This document shows, in pieces, positions 1 to 9,100 of a DNA stretch of 27,562 nt. The notes beneath the pieces are model-generated. The model was not told where the DNA came from. It worked only from the letters and a program-made list of their open reading frames with translations, and searched no databases. The position numbers and the translations under genes are program-made. The stretch is from an uncultured Prevotella sp. (GTDB lineage Bacteria; Bacteroidota; Bacteroidia; Bacteroidales; Bacteroidaceae): assembly GCA_900547005.1 (NCBI GenBank), contig URER01000034.1, forward strand, positions 1-27,562, given 5' to 3'. The first letter of the stretch is position 1; each line of letters starts with the position of its first letter.

Positions 1-187
1 CGCGCTTGCCGCGGAAGTAGGCCTCCATCGTAGAGATGAGCAGGCTCTTTCCGAAACGACGCGGACGGCTCAGGAAATAATAGCTTCCCGTTGTAGCGAG
101 CTTGTATATCTGCGCGGTCTTGTCTACATAGACGTAGCCGTCATTCCTCAGTTTCTCGAAGTCCTGTATGCCAATAGGATATATCAT
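1..187 (-). CDS. AAA-ATPase-like / PD-(D/E)XK nuclease family protein, 5' part only
   Basis: Only the first 62 codons are inside the window; the gene continues past base 1. The visible protein starts MIYPIGIQDFEKLRNDGYVY and continues through VDKT to a P-loop-like RPRRFGKSLL near residues 42-51. This opening (IGIQDF-x-LR, Y-VDKT, FLSRPRRFGKSL) is the signature of the AAA-ATPase-like family (PF09820, formerly with DUF1703), whose full-length members are about 500-600 aa and carry a C-terminal PD-(D/E)XK nuclease-like domain. These proteins are abundant and often multicopy in Bacteroidota, and their cellular role is not firmly known. The ATG at 185-187 is preceded by a good promoter at 218-250. 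The nuclease domain cannot be checked because it lies outside the window. Confidence 0.85.
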   Translation of the reverse strand, partial: MIYPIGIQDFEKLRNDGYVYVDKTAQIYKLATTGSYYFLSRPRRFGKSLLISTMEAYFRGKR

Positions 188-217
188 GATAATAGGCGTT
201 TAAACATTATACCTTTG

Positions 218-250
218 CAAACTTACGAAAAAAAAACGAATTACATCAAA
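218..250 (-). promoter_or_regulatory. Promoter for the AAA-ATPase-like gene
   Basis: On the minus strand the -7 element TAAGTTTG occupies 225-218 and a TTTG -33 element occupies 250-247, separated by 21 nt. This fits the Bacteroidota TTTG-N19-21-TAnnTTTG pattern. The start codon is at 187, giving a leader of roughly 25 nt. The -33 element lies inside the terminator hairpin of the upstream yeiH-like gene. Confidence 0.6.
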
Positions 251-276
251 CTACCATGATATAATTCGTTTTTTAT
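227..276 (-). terminator. Rho-independent terminator of the yeiH-like gene
   Basis: An inverted repeat pairs 232-246 with 260-274 (14 of 15 positions, core ACGAATT/AATTCGT). On the minus strand the hairpin is followed by a run of nine T (A-run 227-235 on the plus strand). It begins about 20 bases past the stop codon at 296. The A/T runs on both sides could let it work in both directions. Confidence 0.75.
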
Positions 277-295
277 CGCATTACTTGAAAATAAT

Positions 296-1336
296 CTACA
301 TCAGTACCGGCACAAGGTACTTAGCCATTGCGTAGCCACCGAACAACAGCCACGCGTAAAGCACGGAGGCAAGGATAAACGGCTTTGCACCGGCCTTCTT
401 GAATTTCTCGATGCTCGTCTCTGCTCCGAGCGCCGTCATAGCCATTGTGAGAAGGAAGGTGTCAAAGGTATTGATGAAGTCTACAACCGAGGCAGGCAAC
501 AGATTAAACGAGTTGAAGCCGATAACGACGAGGAAGAGCAATGCAAACCACGGCATCTGCACCTTGCCTTTGCCGTCGCCTTCGGCCTGACCGCCCTTCT
601 TTGCAGCACGCGCCACGCTCCAACTGATAACCAACAGCACGGGCACAAGCATCATCACGCGTATCATCTTCACAATGATGGCAGGGTCGGAAACGGCCTT
701 GCCCATAGCGTTGCCGGCTCCCACGACGTGTGCCACCTCATGGATGGTCGACCCGGCAAAGATTCCCATAGCCTCGGCAGGCAGATCGAACACGCCACTA
801 CGGTAGAGGATTGGGTAAAGGAACATAGAGAGCGTACCAAAGATCACGACTGTTGCCACCGAGACGGCTGTTTTATAAGGTTTGGTCCGGATGGCCGACT
901 CAGCTCCGAGGATGGCCGCCGCACCACAGATGCCGCTTCCTACCGACGTAAGCAGGGCTATGCCGCGGTCCATTTTCAACAAGCGTCCCACGAGTACGCC
1001 GCCGTAGATTGTGGTAATGACAATGAGCGCGTCAATGAGTATGGCAGGCATACCCACCGCAGTAACGTCCTGGAAAGTAAGGCGGAAGCCATAGAGGATA
1101 ATACCAATGCGCAACACGCGCTTAGAGCAGAACACGATGCCGGGTACCCAAGTCTCCGGCAGGTTGTTGCGCAGGCTGTTGGCATAGAGCATACCGAGGA
1201 TTATTCCGACAATCATCGGGCTGAAAGAGAGTGCTTTCACAAAAGGCATATCGCCAATATAGAAAGCGGCACAGGCGAAAAGTGTGATGAGCAGGATGCC
1301 GTGCAGCATACTGCTGCGTTGTTCTGAGATTTTCAT
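296..1336 (-). CDS. YeiH/UPF0324 family putative sulfate export membrane protein
   Basis: The product is a 346-aa, strongly hydrophobic protein with about ten likely transmembrane segments. It matches the YeiH/YadS family (PF03601, UPF0324) in length and in conserved blocks: VGSGICGAAAILGAE near residues 131-146, which corresponds to the family's GxSICGAxAI motif, and FAGSTIHEVAHVVGAG near 192-207, followed by VKMIRVMMLVP. Family members are annotated as putative sulfate exporters mainly by homology and genetic context, so the substrate is uncertain here. No sulfur-metabolism gene is adjacent; the suf operon is 18 kb away. The gene ends in a strong terminator at 227-276. Upstream (1337-1584) there is a long probable leader containing a 22-bp repeat array. 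Confidence 0.88.
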   Translation of the reverse strand: MKISEQRSSMLHGILLITLFACAAFYIGDMPFVKALSFSPMIVGIILGMLYANSLRNNLPETWVPGIVFCSKRVLRIGIILYGFRLTFQDVTAVGMPAILIDALIVITTIYGGVLVGRLLKMDRGIALLTSVGSGICGAAAILGAESAIRTKPYKTAVSVATVVIFGTLSMFLYPILYRSGVFDLPAEAMGIFAGSTIHEVAHVVGAGNAMGKAVSDPAIIVKMIRVMMLVPVLLVISWSVARAAKKGGQAEGDGKGKVQMPWFALLFLVVIGFNSFNLLPASVVDFINTFDTFLLTMAMTALGAETSIEKFKKAGAKPFILASVLYAWLLFGGYAMAKYLVPVLM

Positions 1337-1442
1337 TCTTCGTTCGTTTTTATATGTTTAAGTCATTAATATAATGTGAGTTCGATGAATTTTCACATCT
1401 TTTTCTCAACCGGTAAAGACCCGGTTATTTTGAGCCGATTTT

Positions 1443-1574
1443 GTTACAGATACCTTGTAATATCGTTACAAGGCCTCGGTAATCACATTACAAGGCCTCG
1501 GTAATCACGTTACAAAGGCTCGGTAATCGCGTTACAAAGGCTCGGTAATGATTTTACCACAGCTTGGTATCTTA
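1443..1574. repeat. Six tandem 22-bp palindromic units
   Basis: Six units of exactly 22 bp run head to tail, starting at 1443, 1465, 1487, 1509, 1531 and 1553. Units 2-5 are nearly identical, with core TTACAAGGCCTCGGTAAT or TTACAAAGGCTCGGTAAT; the outer two are degenerate but keep the phase. Each unit is itself a dyad, TTAC-N9-GTAA. A separate small hairpin (AACCGG/CCGGTT) lies just to the left at 1409-1426. The array sits between the yeiH-like start codon and a likely -7 element at 1577-1584, so it may be transcribed as leader RNA. Confidence 0.9.
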
Positions 1575-1576
1575 TG

Positions 1577-1584
1577 CAAAGATA
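1577..1584 (-). promoter_or_regulatory. Possible -7 promoter element for the yeiH-like gene
   Basis: The minus strand reads TATCTTTG followed by C, a match to the Bacteroidota -7 consensus TAnnTTTG. No convincing -33 element is seen at the usual distance. If it is used, the yeiH-like mRNA has a leader of about 230-240 nt that contains the 22-bp array. The rest of the 339-bp gap (1337-1675) holds only the array, a small hairpin and the terminator at 1618-1652. Confidence 0.4.
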
Positions 1585-1617
1585 ATCATTTCGTTTTATT
1601 TGAGAGGAAAATGGGAC

Positions 1618-1652
1618 AAAAAAAAGACCGCAACCAGTTTTGGTTACGGTCC
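1618..1652 (-). terminator. Rho-independent terminator of the glucan locus operon
   Basis: A 12-bp stem (1625-1636 with 1641-1652, two G-U type mismatches) closes a GTTT loop and is followed on the minus strand by eight T. It lies 24 bases beyond the stop of the 913-aa gene and probably ends the four-gene operon. A T-rich tract on the other side means it could also stop plus-strand transcription. Confidence 0.88.
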
Positions 1653-1675
1653 TTTTTTATTTTACGAAAATCGCT

Positions 1676-4417
1676 TTACTTAACTATTACCTTCTTACCA
1701 TTGATGATGTAAACGCCCTTCGTTGCCTTGCTCACGCGCTGGCCTGCGAGGTTGTAGATGGCATCGTTCTTAGCGGAAGCCTCAGCGTTGATGTTGCTGA
1801 TAGCTGTTACAATCCCTGTATCCTCAATAGTATATGAGATTTCCTCTGTTGCCTCGGCACGTCCGCCAGCGACAGCCCACCATATCTTAGCCTTGAGGAC
1901 ATCGCCTACAGCCACATTCTCCCATGTGTATGTGAGTACGTCATTTGCCTCAGCGTTCGCCACACCGTTTATCCAAGTATCGATGTTGGCGTTCTCCTTG
2001 ACGAGACCCGTCACCTCTGTATCATCAGTTACCTTTATTGTAAGGACAACGGTTGTCTTGTTCTGTACGATGTTCCATGTGTATCTGAGTGTCTGTGGCT
2101 CTGTTATCACGCCATTCTGGACGAGGATTGAGCCTTCGCCGCTTGTCGGCTGCTCTATCTTCTCCGTAGTCGTGAACACAACGGTCTTCGTGTCGGCAGC
2201 CTCGTTGTCGGCGCCGTCCTTTACAGATACTGTGAGAGAGTATTCAGTCTCAGGAGTGAGGCCGCTGATTTCTATCGCAGTTTCCTCACCAGCTTTAGCT
2301 GTTTTGGTGGCCATGACAGTCTCACCGTCCATAACCGTGTATGTGAGCATACCGTTCTCGTTATTGTCGGTAGCTTTGACGGTGATGACGGCAGTCTTGT
2401 CGGCAACTGTTGTAGCCTCCGCGCTTACCCATACAGGAGCCTCGGTGTCCTCGACACCACTCTTATAGAAATAGAAGTTGTCGAAGATGAACGTGCCGTT
2501 CTGACCGTTGTCGAGCTTAATCTGGTAGACGTTGTTCGTGCCGTTGCGGTCGTCGCTTGCGAATGCGGTCATCGGAATGTCGATGCTGTTCCACTCTCCA
2601 ACTTTAAGATCTGGTATGGCGTATGCCTTCTCTTGGTAGTTACCGTTGGTTTCTGTGTTTCTCCAGATAGGAGTAACGGTTACAGTATTTGCCGTTTCCG
2701 GGTAAACATCGACATGAAGGTACTCCATCTTGCTTACATCCATCATCGTAAATTCCAGTCCGCGGTATGTCATGTTGCTCAGCATAAGCGACTTGTCGTT
2801 CGGTTCAAGCTCTATCTCATTGGTGATGGTGGTTTCTTCCCAGTTCGGCAGAGAGAATCCGTCGGCGTTGCCGTACTTATCGCTGTACACAGACATTACG
2901 TTTGCAGCATCTGCCTCAGGTACGGGAGCAGCCTCAGGCATAGCCTTTGTGGTGGCTGTGAGTACTATTGCATCCGCAGCATTGCCCTTAGCGTCCTTTG
3001 CAACAACAGAGATGTTGTATGTAGCATTGGCATCCAATCCGCCGAGAACGTAGGTTGTCTCTGCGCCGCTTGCGCCCGAAGCGGTTGCAGTCTTGGCATC
3101 CTCGCCCTCCTTATTATATGAAATCTCATAGGTGATAACACTGCTTACGTTGTCAGTAGCCTTCAGTTTCAGAGCTACTGAAGATATTGTGGCTGAGCCT
3201 TCGGCAACAGCGGCGGTGAAGTCTGTCGGTGCTTCGGTGTCAGGAATATCCTGTTTGTTCTCGCCGTAAACGGAGAAGTCGAATATCTTCACGCCATACT
3301 GTGTGGCTGCCTTAGTGCTGAGGAACTTGATATAGCGTATAGCGGTTGCGTTCTCCGGCATGAAGAAGTCTGTGAATTTAGCCATTCCTGCGTGTCCTGT
3401 GACCTCATGTGCATTGCCGAACTCTCCGTCATTGCCTGCGAAAGAAATTGCGTAGTCTGCTGGGCAAGCACCCTCGAAGGTAACAGACAGTGCGGTGATG
3501 TCATACAGAGATTGCAGGTCTACTGTGAAACCTGTATCGTATGTGCGCTCCTCTTCGCTGCCGCCGGTTCCGCCGTGCAGTTCCCATACGCTATCCATAT
3601 TATCATCGAACGCGCCAACCATTGATTCGGTCTTTGTGCCATCGCCAAGCGGTGTAACCATTGCGGTCAAGTTAGTGAAGATATCAATCTTATCGCCTGC
3701 GTATGCCGTAATCTTTACCTCGTTGGATGTGATGTCGCCGCTCTTCGCAACGATTGTCGCCTCGCCTGCTTTGGCAGGAGTGTAGACACCGCCTGCAACG
3801 CTTCCCATCTCGGCCGGGGTGACTTCGAATGTCATTTCGCCGGCATCCATCGCTCCTCCAAGTTGGTCCTTGCCCGTAGCTGTGAGCGTCACGCCTGCGC
3901 CTACCTTAGCCACTGTTGCCTGAGAGGTAAGCTCTATGGATGTGAGGGTGGCCGCATCCATCTTGAACACACGGAACTCCCAAAAACTTACGCCCCAGAT
4001 TGTGGCGCGTGCCACATTCTGGAACTTGATGTAGCGTGCGTTGACCTCATCAAAAGAATAGTTCTGCAGCAAGTTGCCGCCAATATTCTCATCGGTCTTT
4101 GTAACCACATCGGTGTAGTCCTGCCCGTTCTCTGATACCGAGATGACAAACGACTTGGAGTATGCGCCCTCCCATTTTATCTGGATGGTGTTGAATGTCT
4201 GTACGCTACCGAGGTCGAGACTCCATGACACGTCCTCACTCTCGGCAAAGTCACCCGCAGGAGCTTCCCAGCGTGTTCCTTCGTTATTGTCGATTGCCAA
4301 TCCGGCGTTATCATTTGCCGAAGTGGCTGTTGCCGTGCCTGTCAAGGCAAGGTTTGTCTGTGCAAGTGCCATCGATGACGCGGCAAATGCAAACGTGAGT
4401 AATAGGTTTCTTCTCAT
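1676..4417 (-). CDS. Secreted multidomain glycan-binding-type protein, T9SS sorted
   Basis: This 913-aa protein has a signal peptide (residues 1-20, ending ALAQ) and no recognisable catalytic domain. Visible modules in order are an F5/8 type C (discoidin) domain at 21-152, a bacterial Ig-like domain at 160-238, a second discoidin-like domain at about 240-385, a fibronectin III-like domain at 392-491 opening DTEAPTDF, and a beta-sandwich at 505-652 ending IFDNFYFYKS. A second FN3-like domain at 655-751 opens DTEAPVW. A further beta-rich stretch (760-865) leads to a T9SS type A sorting tail at 880-913 (YNLAGQRV, GVYIINGKKVIVK). The 505-652 segment resembles the repeated module of the neighbouring GH16 protein. 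It is the last gene of the presumed operon, 85 bp after the GH128 gene. The likely role is glycan binding at the surface or outside the cell; this is inference. Confidence 0.85.
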   Translation of the reverse strand: MRRNLLLTFAFAASSMALAQTNLALTGTATATSANDNAGLAIDNNEGTRWEAPAGDFAESEDVSWSLDLGSVQTFNTIQIKWEGAYSKSFVISVSENGQDYTDVVTKTDENIGGNLLQNYSFDEVNARYIKFQNVARATIWGVSFWEFRVFKMDAATLTSIELTSQATVAKVGAGVTLTATGKDQLGGAMDAGEMTFEVTPAEMGSVAGGVYTPAKAGEATIVAKSGDITSNEVKITAYAGDKIDIFTNLTAMVTPLGDGTKTESMVGAFDDNMDSVWELHGGTGGSEEERTYDTGFTVDLQSLYDITALSVTFEGACPADYAISFAGNDGEFGNAHEVTGHAGMAKFTDFFMPENATAIRYIKFLSTKAATQYGVKIFDFSVYGENKQDIPDTEAPTDFTAAVAEGSATISSVALKLKATDNVSSVITYEISYNKEGEDAKTATASGASGAETTYVLGGLDANATYNISVVAKDAKGNAADAIVLTATTKAMPEAAPVPEADAANVMSVYSDKYGNADGFSLPNWEETTITNEIELEPNDKSLMLSNMTYRGLEFTMMDVSKMEYLHVDVYPETANTVTVTPIWRNTETNGNYQEKAYAIPDLKVGEWNSIDIPMTAFASDDRNGTNNVYQIKLDNGQNGTFIFDNFYFYKSGVEDTEAPVWVSAEATTVADKTAVITVKATDNNENGMLTYTVMDGETVMATKTAKAGEETAIEISGLTPETEYSLTVSVKDGADNEAADTKTVVFTTTEKIEQPTSGEGSILVQNGVITEPQTLRYTWNIVQNKTTVVLTIKVTDDTEVTGLVKENANIDTWINGVANAEANDVLTYTWENVAVGDVLKAKIWWAVAGGRAEATEEISYTIEDTGIVTAISNINAEASAKNDAIYNLAGQRVSKATKGVYIINGKKVIVK

Positions 4418-4433
4418 AATGAATAATGTTTAA

Positions 4434-4482
4434 GAAGCCATTCCCCCACCCCTCCGCTTGAGAGAGGGGAGTGAATGGCCTT
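4434..4482. repeat. GC-rich palindrome in the GH128/913-aa gene gap
   Basis: The segment forms a nested hairpin: CCATTC (4438-4443) pairs with GAATGG, and an inner CCCCTC pairs with GAGGGG. The C-rich then G-rich pattern (CCCCCACCCCTCC ... GAGGGGAG) matches the palindromes around the suf genes at 20485, 20578 and 22709, so it is another copy of that family. No T-run follows on the minus strand, so it is not a standard terminator. Confidence 0.65.
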
Positions 4483-4502
4483 GTTAATTAATAGGCTGTT
4501 TG

Positions 4503-6038
4503 TTATTGTTTTATCTTCTTTCTCTCTCCAGATGGTGTTACAATGATGTATATGCCCTTGGCGAGGTTCAGTTCCTGAAGACTCTTGGCCTCGCCAATGT
4601 GTATTCCGCTCACGTCGAATACTTCGAAGTTGCCGTTTGCGGTGTCTGCCGCTGGCGTATTGATGCCGTCCACAATGGATGTAAAGCACCAGGAATTGAA
4701 CAAAAAGGTGTCGCTTCCGGCATTGAGCAGCATCACACTGTGTTCCCCTGCGGGAAGAGTGACCGTGAACTCACGGTCTGCCCATGCGCCATTGGTCGAC
4801 GCGACGGTGGGGGTGGCCTTCTTCTTGCCGTCTATATAGAAGTAGACCGGCGCGCTTACAGTAGACTTGATGTGCATTGTCAGCTTGTAATCACCGCTTG
4901 CCGGGACGTCAATCTGGTATTTTGTCCATGCGCCTTTCTGCATTTCAACTTGCAACGGCATCTCGCTTCCACTTTCGGTATTGGGCCGCAGCTTCGCCTG
5001 TTGGTCGTCAGTGCTGGCATCGATATAGTCCTTTGCGGCAATCATTTCACCCTGAGTGTAGAACTTCGACATATCGAAAGACGACATATATACATATACC
5101 TTGCCGAGGGTGCTAAGGTCGCTGCTTGCCGAATTGGTCTGGAAGATGCTCATGTACGGATAGGCTGACGCGCCGCCTCCTGCATTGCCCATGAACCAGG
5201 CATACCCCTCCACGAGGTCGCTTTGCTCCAGTTTCTGCACTTTCTGTGTCATCTGGTCTATCTGGAAATCCACATTCTTTATCGTTCCGTCGTTCTCCCA
5301 CGAGCAGAACTCGGTGAGCATCATGCGCGGAAAGTGTCCGTTCTCGGCTTTATAACCGTCGAGATATTCCACGATGTTGGGGTATTTGCCATATACATCG
5401 GTCTTGCTTGCATTATATAAATCCTTGTAGAAATACTCTGTGGCGAACCAAGTGTTCGAGCTATACCAATTCATATAGCAATGAAGCGCAAGGCAGTCCA
5501 TCTTCGGCAGCCTGCCGCTATTATTCGCCTTGTACTGCTTGATGAACTCGTCGAGCCACTCGTAAATGCCCCAAACCTTTCCGCCGACTTTCTCGCCGGT
5601 GAAGTTCAGGGCCGGAGCAACAAGCATAAGACCGAGGTCTTCGGCCATCTTCTCCACGCCGGGCCATTTGGCTGCGGCCGCGGAAGGGGTCATATTCGCC
5701 TGTGCCGAGAAGTTAGGCTCGTTGAAACCGAGCAAGTATCTCACTCCGCCCTTGTGTCCGCTGACGTAGTTGCGTATTGTAGTTTCGTTATAATTACCGT
5801 TCCAACACATCGGCGCAAAGCCCATGCCGTCGGCAGTCCCGAGGTTGGAGGCATTTCCTGACGGTGCCGGTCCCCAGTTGTAGAACCACGAAATACCCGG
5901 CAGCATCTTCTCTATCGGGGCATCGATAATCTTCTGTTCTTTCTCGTCCCAGCCTATTCCGCGCTTCGGGCTTCTTGTCTGCGCACTGGCAGACAGAACC
6001 ATTGATAATATAATGAATAATGAGAACAGGTTTTTCAT
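4503..6038 (-). CDS. GH128 family endo-beta-1,3-glucanase, T9SS sorted
   Basis: The ATG at 6038 is chosen because it begins a clean signal peptide (MKNLFSLFII...SASAQ, residues 1-20) and is preceded by an A-rich stretch; an in-frame ATG at 6062 would add eight residues. The 511-aa product has an Asl1-like/GH128 catalytic domain (PF11790) at about 25-260, starting PKRGIGWDEKE. It carries the two expected glutamates: E107 in GFNEPN (likely acid/base) and E243 in LTEFCSWE (likely nucleophile). A carbohydrate-binding beta-sandwich follows at about 335-455 (SGDYKLTMHIKS ... LPAGEHSVMLLNAG). The last 40 residues form a T9SS tail (FEVFDVSG ... KGIYII). GH128 enzymes cleave beta-1,3-glucan. The gene lies between the GH16 gene (gap with AACCTTAT repeats) and the 913-aa gene, all on one strand. 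Confidence 0.9.
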   Translation of the reverse strand: MKNLFSLFIILSMVLSASAQTRSPKRGIGWDEKEQKIIDAPIEKMLPGISWFYNWGPAPSGNASNLGTADGMGFAPMCWNGNYNETTIRNYVSGHKGGVRYLLGFNEPNFSAQANMTPSAAAAKWPGVEKMAEDLGLMLVAPALNFTGEKVGGKVWGIYEWLDEFIKQYKANNSGRLPKMDCLALHCYMNWYSSNTWFATEYFYKDLYNASKTDVYGKYPNIVEYLDGYKAENGHFPRMMLTEFCSWENDGTIKNVDFQIDQMTQKVQKLEQSDLVEGYAWFMGNAGGGASAYPYMSIFQTNSASSDLSTLGKVYVYMSSFDMSKFYTQGEMIAAKDYIDASTDDQQAKLRPNTESGSEMPLQVEMQKGAWTKYQIDVPASGDYKLTMHIKSTVSAPVYFYIDGKKKATPTVASTNGAWADREFTVTLPAGEHSVMLLNAGSDTFLFNSWCFTSIVDGINTPAADTANGNFEVFDVSGIHIGEAKSLQELNLAKGIYIIVTPSGERKKIKQ

Positions 6039-6064
6039 GTTTCTTTTTGTTAGAATATACATTA

Positions 6065-6191
6065 TGAGGTTTTGAGGTTTCAGGTCGCTGCGCTTTTAGG
6101 TCTTAGGTTTTAAGGTGGAATTACCATAAAGGCATACACCACCTTATAACCTTAAAACCTCATAACCTTATAACCTCACAACCTTATAACC
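6065..6191. repeat. AACCTTAT-type degenerate repeats and hairpin in the GH16/GH128 gap
   Basis: The gap contains GAGGTTTTGAGGTTT-like words on its left side and their complements (AACCTTAAAACCT, AACCTTATAACCT) repeated on its right side, ending in four near-copies of ACAACCTTATAACCTT within 6160-6191. AAGGTGG (about 6112) pairs with CCACCTT (about 6138), so the region can fold into a long imperfect hairpin between the two coding sequences. No coding sequence is seen in it. Confidence 0.6.
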
Positions 6192-9100
6192 TTACTTTAC
6201 TATTACTTTCCTCACGCTGTCGGCAGTGCGGATGATATACATTCCCGGAGCAGCCATGTTCTGAACCTTGCGTCCGCTGATATCAAATATACCTGTCACG
6301 CGGTTAGCGCCCGTAACGTCGGCCTGCGGCTTCTCAATTGCCGTGGTACTATCCTTGTCGCGCCACATGAAGATGTTGTCTATCTGAATCTCATCGCCGG
6401 AACCGCCACCGCTCATGAACCATATTATATTGCCAGTCCAATTTCCCTGTCCACCATCTGCACTTGGGAACATTTCTGTAATCAAAGTTTTAAGCACGCT
6501 GTAAGGAATGTCATAACTATACCATTCACCATCACGCTTATAGTTTCCAAGAACAGGCACGCCTGGGCCGAACGCTGTAGAACCGATTGTGAACTTAGCC
6601 TCAGCGAAACCAATCTGATGGTTGCACAGGTCTGTTCCGCGCATTGCAAAATGCAGATACCAGTCACCTTCTTCAAGTATTGTGAAGTCTACTCCTGTGC
6701 CACTTACCTTTCTAACAAGTCCTGCACCGGTCCATCCGCCGTTGGTTACGAAATCCATCCATCCCTCGTCTCCGCCGAATGAGTTGGGAACAGAACCTGA
6801 CTGTGTACCTTCTGTATATGAATTACCTGTCCAGTTATAGAACTGTGCGCCGTTCACGCCACTACGTATGTCGAGTACGATGCTTTCCTCACCGTCTGTC
6901 TTCATTTTCTCTGTAACATCACCGTTACCACTGATGTTTATGAAGTCCTTTCCTGCGAAATCAAAGTATGACTTGCCGTCAGAACCAAGACTCTTGGTTG
7001 TGTATTCGCCAAGCTCATTCACCTCAGGAGCCTTGTCTGTCTTGTAGAAGAACACATTATCTATAGAGAATGAGCTTCCGGTGTAATATGTAGGTGCGGT
7101 GTATATACATAACACATAGTCTGTGTATGCAGAAATACCACCTTTTTCAGCGGCCTCATTCCATAGTTTACCGTACTTCTTCAGTTCCGCAACCGGAATA
7201 TCGAATGAATACCACTCACCGTCACGGTTAAAGTCTGCGAATATCGCCTTGTCAGAATAGCTGCCGAATACCAGCGACGCATCCTCATCCTTGCTTCCCA
7301 AGCGCACCATTACTGGAATATGTCCTACTGCTGCGTCAGAACGTAGCGACAGGTGCAGATAGTAGGTGTCGTCAATCATGGAAAGATCCTTTGGCTTCGG
7401 GAAATTGCCTTGCCCGTCAATAGATGCCCATCCTGCACCGTTCCATCCCGGTTTTAATGCCGATGCGTATGCAGAGAAGCCACCATAAGGAACACGTCCG
7501 AAAGAGTTGGGAACGTCAGTAACAGAAGAAACGGTCATCGTCTGCGGATTACCCCATACAAAGAAGTTATTGCGTCCGCCCTGTTCGCTGTTGTCATATT
7601 CTTCCTTTATCATAGAGTCTTCACCGTAAGTACCTCCGGCAGTAAGGCTTTCCCATGTATCTCCAGACAGAACCAACGGTACAATCTCCTTCACGTCATC
7701 AAAAGAGAATACAGGACTGCCATTCTCGTCAAGGCTCTTGTATCCGTATTTGCCAAGATTTGCGCTGGTATCAGTATATACCGGTATCTCCTTGGTCTTG
7801 CTCTTGTAGAAGAAAATATTGTCGAAGCAAAGCTCCGCGTCTGTTATTGAGCCGCTGCTGAATGCAACAATGTTGCCGTCGAATGCTGACGGATTGTCGC
7901 CAAGGAGCGGATTAGCAAACTGTTTCAACGCCTTCACAGGAATGTCAAAGTAATACCACTCGCCGTCGCGCTTGAAGTCGCCGATGCTTGCCAGTTTACC
8001 GTCGCTCTTGCCCACAATAAATTCGGCATTGGCAATTGTTACCGTATGCGATGTGTGCAGTTCCTGATCTGTTCCACGCATTGCGAAATGCAACCAATAA
8101 GAGTCGTCAATCATCGACAAGTCTTCGTTTTTGATACTGAAACCGAGTCCCGACCAGCCTACGCTTGCCACTGTAAACTTGTTGTATCCTTCTCCCCAAC
8201 CGAATGAATTAATCTCGCCTGTACGGTTAACAGAAACCATTGTGTTCTCCCATACATACAGATTACGATTGTCGTCATTAACATTATAGTCTGTTACATT
8301 TACACCCGCAGCACGCAGGTTACCAGTTACTCCCTGACTTGTACTGATGAGCACAGCATCCGACACATCGTTGAAATCAAAAGTAGACACGCCATTGTCA
8401 TCCAATGCCTTTGTGGCAAAACCGCTCAGTTCGGTCTTCGTGTCCGGCTCCGGTTCAGGTTCCGGCTCTTCTTCGATATTAGTCTGCACATCCCCGTTCT
8501 CGTCTATGTATGTATATTGTGCTTCCGTGTCATTGTCAGCTTGATACACACGTACCCAGTCTACATACATCTTAGCCTCGTCGCCTGCATTCGGCAACGC
8601 AGAGATGCCGGCCGGGTCATAAATATTTGTATAAGAACCACCCACAGCAAGGTTAAAAAGGAAGAAGAACGGCTTTTGGAAATAATGTCCCGGAGACATT
8701 TCTTCGTCTGACGCAGTTATGGAAGTAGAGAAATATCTTGCCTGACGCTTCTTTGCAGCAGTATAAGCTTCAAGGTCATAATACATATAGAGGTTATTCT
8801 CGTCCCACTCAACTGTAAAGATATGATATTCATCGTTAGTAACAGGATTTGTCTCAGGTGCGGTATAATCCTGTGAAAGCTGCTGGTGATGCTCATTTGT
8901 CGCGTCAGGACCATAATGCAGCGTACCACCAAAATAGCGGTCTTGCGTGCCAGCATTGATACCGTTGAAATGTCCAAGCTCAATAATATCCATCTCACCA
9001 CAGCGGGGCCAGCCATATTTGCTCATGTCGTTACCCATCATCCAATATGCTGGCCAAAGTCCGTTCGCTGTTTTAGGGAACTTAATACGTGCCTGAAGAA

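Noticed and set aside
1443..1574. CRISPR-like appearance of the 22-bp array (and of 14777-14898)
   Set aside because: Units are contiguous with no unique spacers, and no cas gene is present.
1758..2468. 236-codon plus-strand frame inside the 913-aa gene
   Set aside because: It is Ser/Val/Thr-rich, antisense to repeated beta-sandwich domains, and has no promoter or recognisable domain.
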